Positions 5,899 through 6,490 of a DNA stretch of 6,490 bases are shown here, one piece after another. This stretch comes from Desulfomicrobium sp. (GTDB taxonomy: Bacteria; Desulfobacterota; Desulfovibrionia; Desulfovibrionales; Desulfomicrobiaceae). How positions within the stretch are numbered: the stretch's first letter is position 1; every line of letters starts with the position of its first letter. The translations under genes and the position numbers were made by a program. The notes beneath the pieces were generated by a model. That model saw only the letters and a list, made by a program, of their open reading frames with translations, had not been told where the DNA came from and did not search any database. Location of the stretch: assembly GCA_003542385.1 (NCBI GenBank), contig DPKT01000344.1, positions 1 through 6,490 on the forward strand, given 5' to 3'.

Positions 5899-6490
5899 GG
5901 CCGCACCCCCGCCAGAAACTTCACGTCCGCGTCGAGGTGCCTGACGAGCTTGCGGTGTCCGGCCGGGAAGGCCAGGGCCCTGATCTGCGACCATGTGGCC
6001 CAGCGGTGTTCCTGTGCGGCGCGCAGTTCAATCTCGGCAGGGTCCGAGAGCAGGGTCACGGCGTAGGCGTACAGGGTCACTCGGTACCTCGTGAAGGAAT
6101 GCCTGAACGAGCCGATGGGTTCGGGGTGGTTGACGGCCAGGCCCGTCTCCTCCAGATATTCTCGGATGACGGCCTGCTGGGGGCTTTCGCCGTCCTCGAC
6201 GATGCCGCCGGGGAATTCCCACAGGTTGGCCCAGATGTCGTCGGGCATCCGTTTCTGGGCCAGGACGAGCCCGTCGTGGACGAGCACGCCCGTGGCCATG
6301 GTCAGGTAGACGGGCTCGGGGGGCACCGCCGTGACCGGCCTGTCCTCCTGCACGCCGAGGGCCCTGGCCCGGCACCATCCGGCCAGGGGGCAGGCGACGC
6401 AGGCCGGGTTGCGGGGCGAGCAGACCAGGCTGCCCAGCTCCATCATGGCCTGGTTGAAGTCCCGGGCCCGTCCGGGGGGCAGCAGGGCGG
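5895..6490 (-). CDS. mutY: A/G-specific adenine DNA glycosylase with C-terminal Nudix domain (5'-truncated)
   Basis: Only the last 197 residues are in the window; the glycosylase catalytic domain lies beyond the right edge. Numbering here is within the fragment. It opens with RARDFNQAMMELG (7-19), the conserved end of the HhH-GPD domain. The 4Fe-4S ligands follow as C23-x6-C30-x2-C33-x5-C39, the MutY/endonuclease III pattern. MutY removes adenine mispaired with 8-oxoguanine. After a linker comes a Nudix domain (about 62-190). Unlike the degenerate C-terminal domain of classical MutY, it keeps a full Nudix box: G95, E101, R109-E110, E113-E114, G116. WANLWEFPGG just before it is MutT-like. Classical MutY has an F-S/T-H loop for 8-oxoG contact; here the matching stretch reads SFTRY (131-135), with Arg for His. 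The domain may therefore hydrolyse nucleotides such as 8-oxo-dGTP, though that is inference. An internal ATG at 6446 is not the start, because the frame continues to the edge with conserved residues. The alpha/beta hydrolase follows with a GTGA overlap. Confidence 0.92.
   Translation of the reverse strand, partial: ALLPPGRARDFNQAMMELGSLVCSPRNPACVACPLAGWCRARALGVQEDRPVTAVPPEPVYLTMATGVLVHDGLVLAQKRMPDDIWANLWEFPGGIVEDGESPQQAVIREYLEETGLAVNHPEPIGSFRHSFTRYRVTLYAYAVTLLSDPAEIELRAAQEHRWATWSQIRALAFPAGHRKLVRHLDADVKFLAGVRP

Noticed and set aside
5899..5994. N-terminal extension of the hydrolase to ATG at 5994
   Set aside because: It lies entirely within mutY, is R/G/P-rich and would bury the hydrophobic anchor. 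The GTG at 5898 forms a GTGA overlap.
5458..6066. Plus-strand open frame of 202 codons over the hydrolase/mutY junction
   Set aside because: It is antisense to two genes with clear catalytic motifs and has low-complexity composition.

Overview
The window is GC-rich, tightly packed bacterial chromosome. Codon third positions are mostly G or C. The gene types suggest a deltaproteobacterium (Desulfobacterota) of the Desulfovibrionales kind: a CHASE4/PAS/GGDEF/EAL sensor whose first PAS domain carries a Cys cluster, an APH-P-loop kinase fusion, and a MutY with a MutT-like tail. That placement is inferred from gene style only, since no rRNA or taxonomic marker is present. I see no mobile element, tRNA, rRNA, CRISPR array or phage gene.

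Layout, left to right. (1) At 1-147 on the minus strand is the N-terminal part of an unrecognised gene that runs off the left edge. (2) At 164-1765, minus strand, is a two-domain protein: an aminoglycoside-phosphotransferase-like kinase fold followed by a P-loop kinase. It lies 16 bp upstream of gene 1 and probably shares its transcript. (3) At 1766-2003 is a 238-bp divergent intergenic region, the only sizeable gap. It holds ribosome-binding sites for the leftward gene and a candidate sigma-70 promoter for the rightward gene. (4) At 2004-5087, plus strand, is a 1027-residue membrane c-di-GMP enzyme: TM, CHASE4, TM, HAMP-like linker, PAS, PAS, GGDEF, EAL. (5) At 5089-5898, minus strand, is a membrane-anchored alpha/beta hydrolase whose stop codon lies one base from that of the c-di-GMP gene. 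(6) From 5895 to the right edge, minus strand, is the C-terminal part of the adenine DNA glycosylase MutY, with its iron-sulfur Cys cluster and a complete Nudix box. Its stop overlaps the hydrolase start as GTGA.

Together there are two leftward transcription units (mutY-hydrolase, and APH/kinase-gene 1) flanking one rightward single-gene unit. The units look functionally independent: oxidised-guanine repair, c-di-GMP signalling from a periplasmic cue, and a kinase of unknown substrate. I found no convincing new multi-gene system. The most distinctive points are the apparently catalytic Nudix domain fused to MutY, the loss of the inhibitory site in the GGDEF domain, and the Cys-rich PAS domain.
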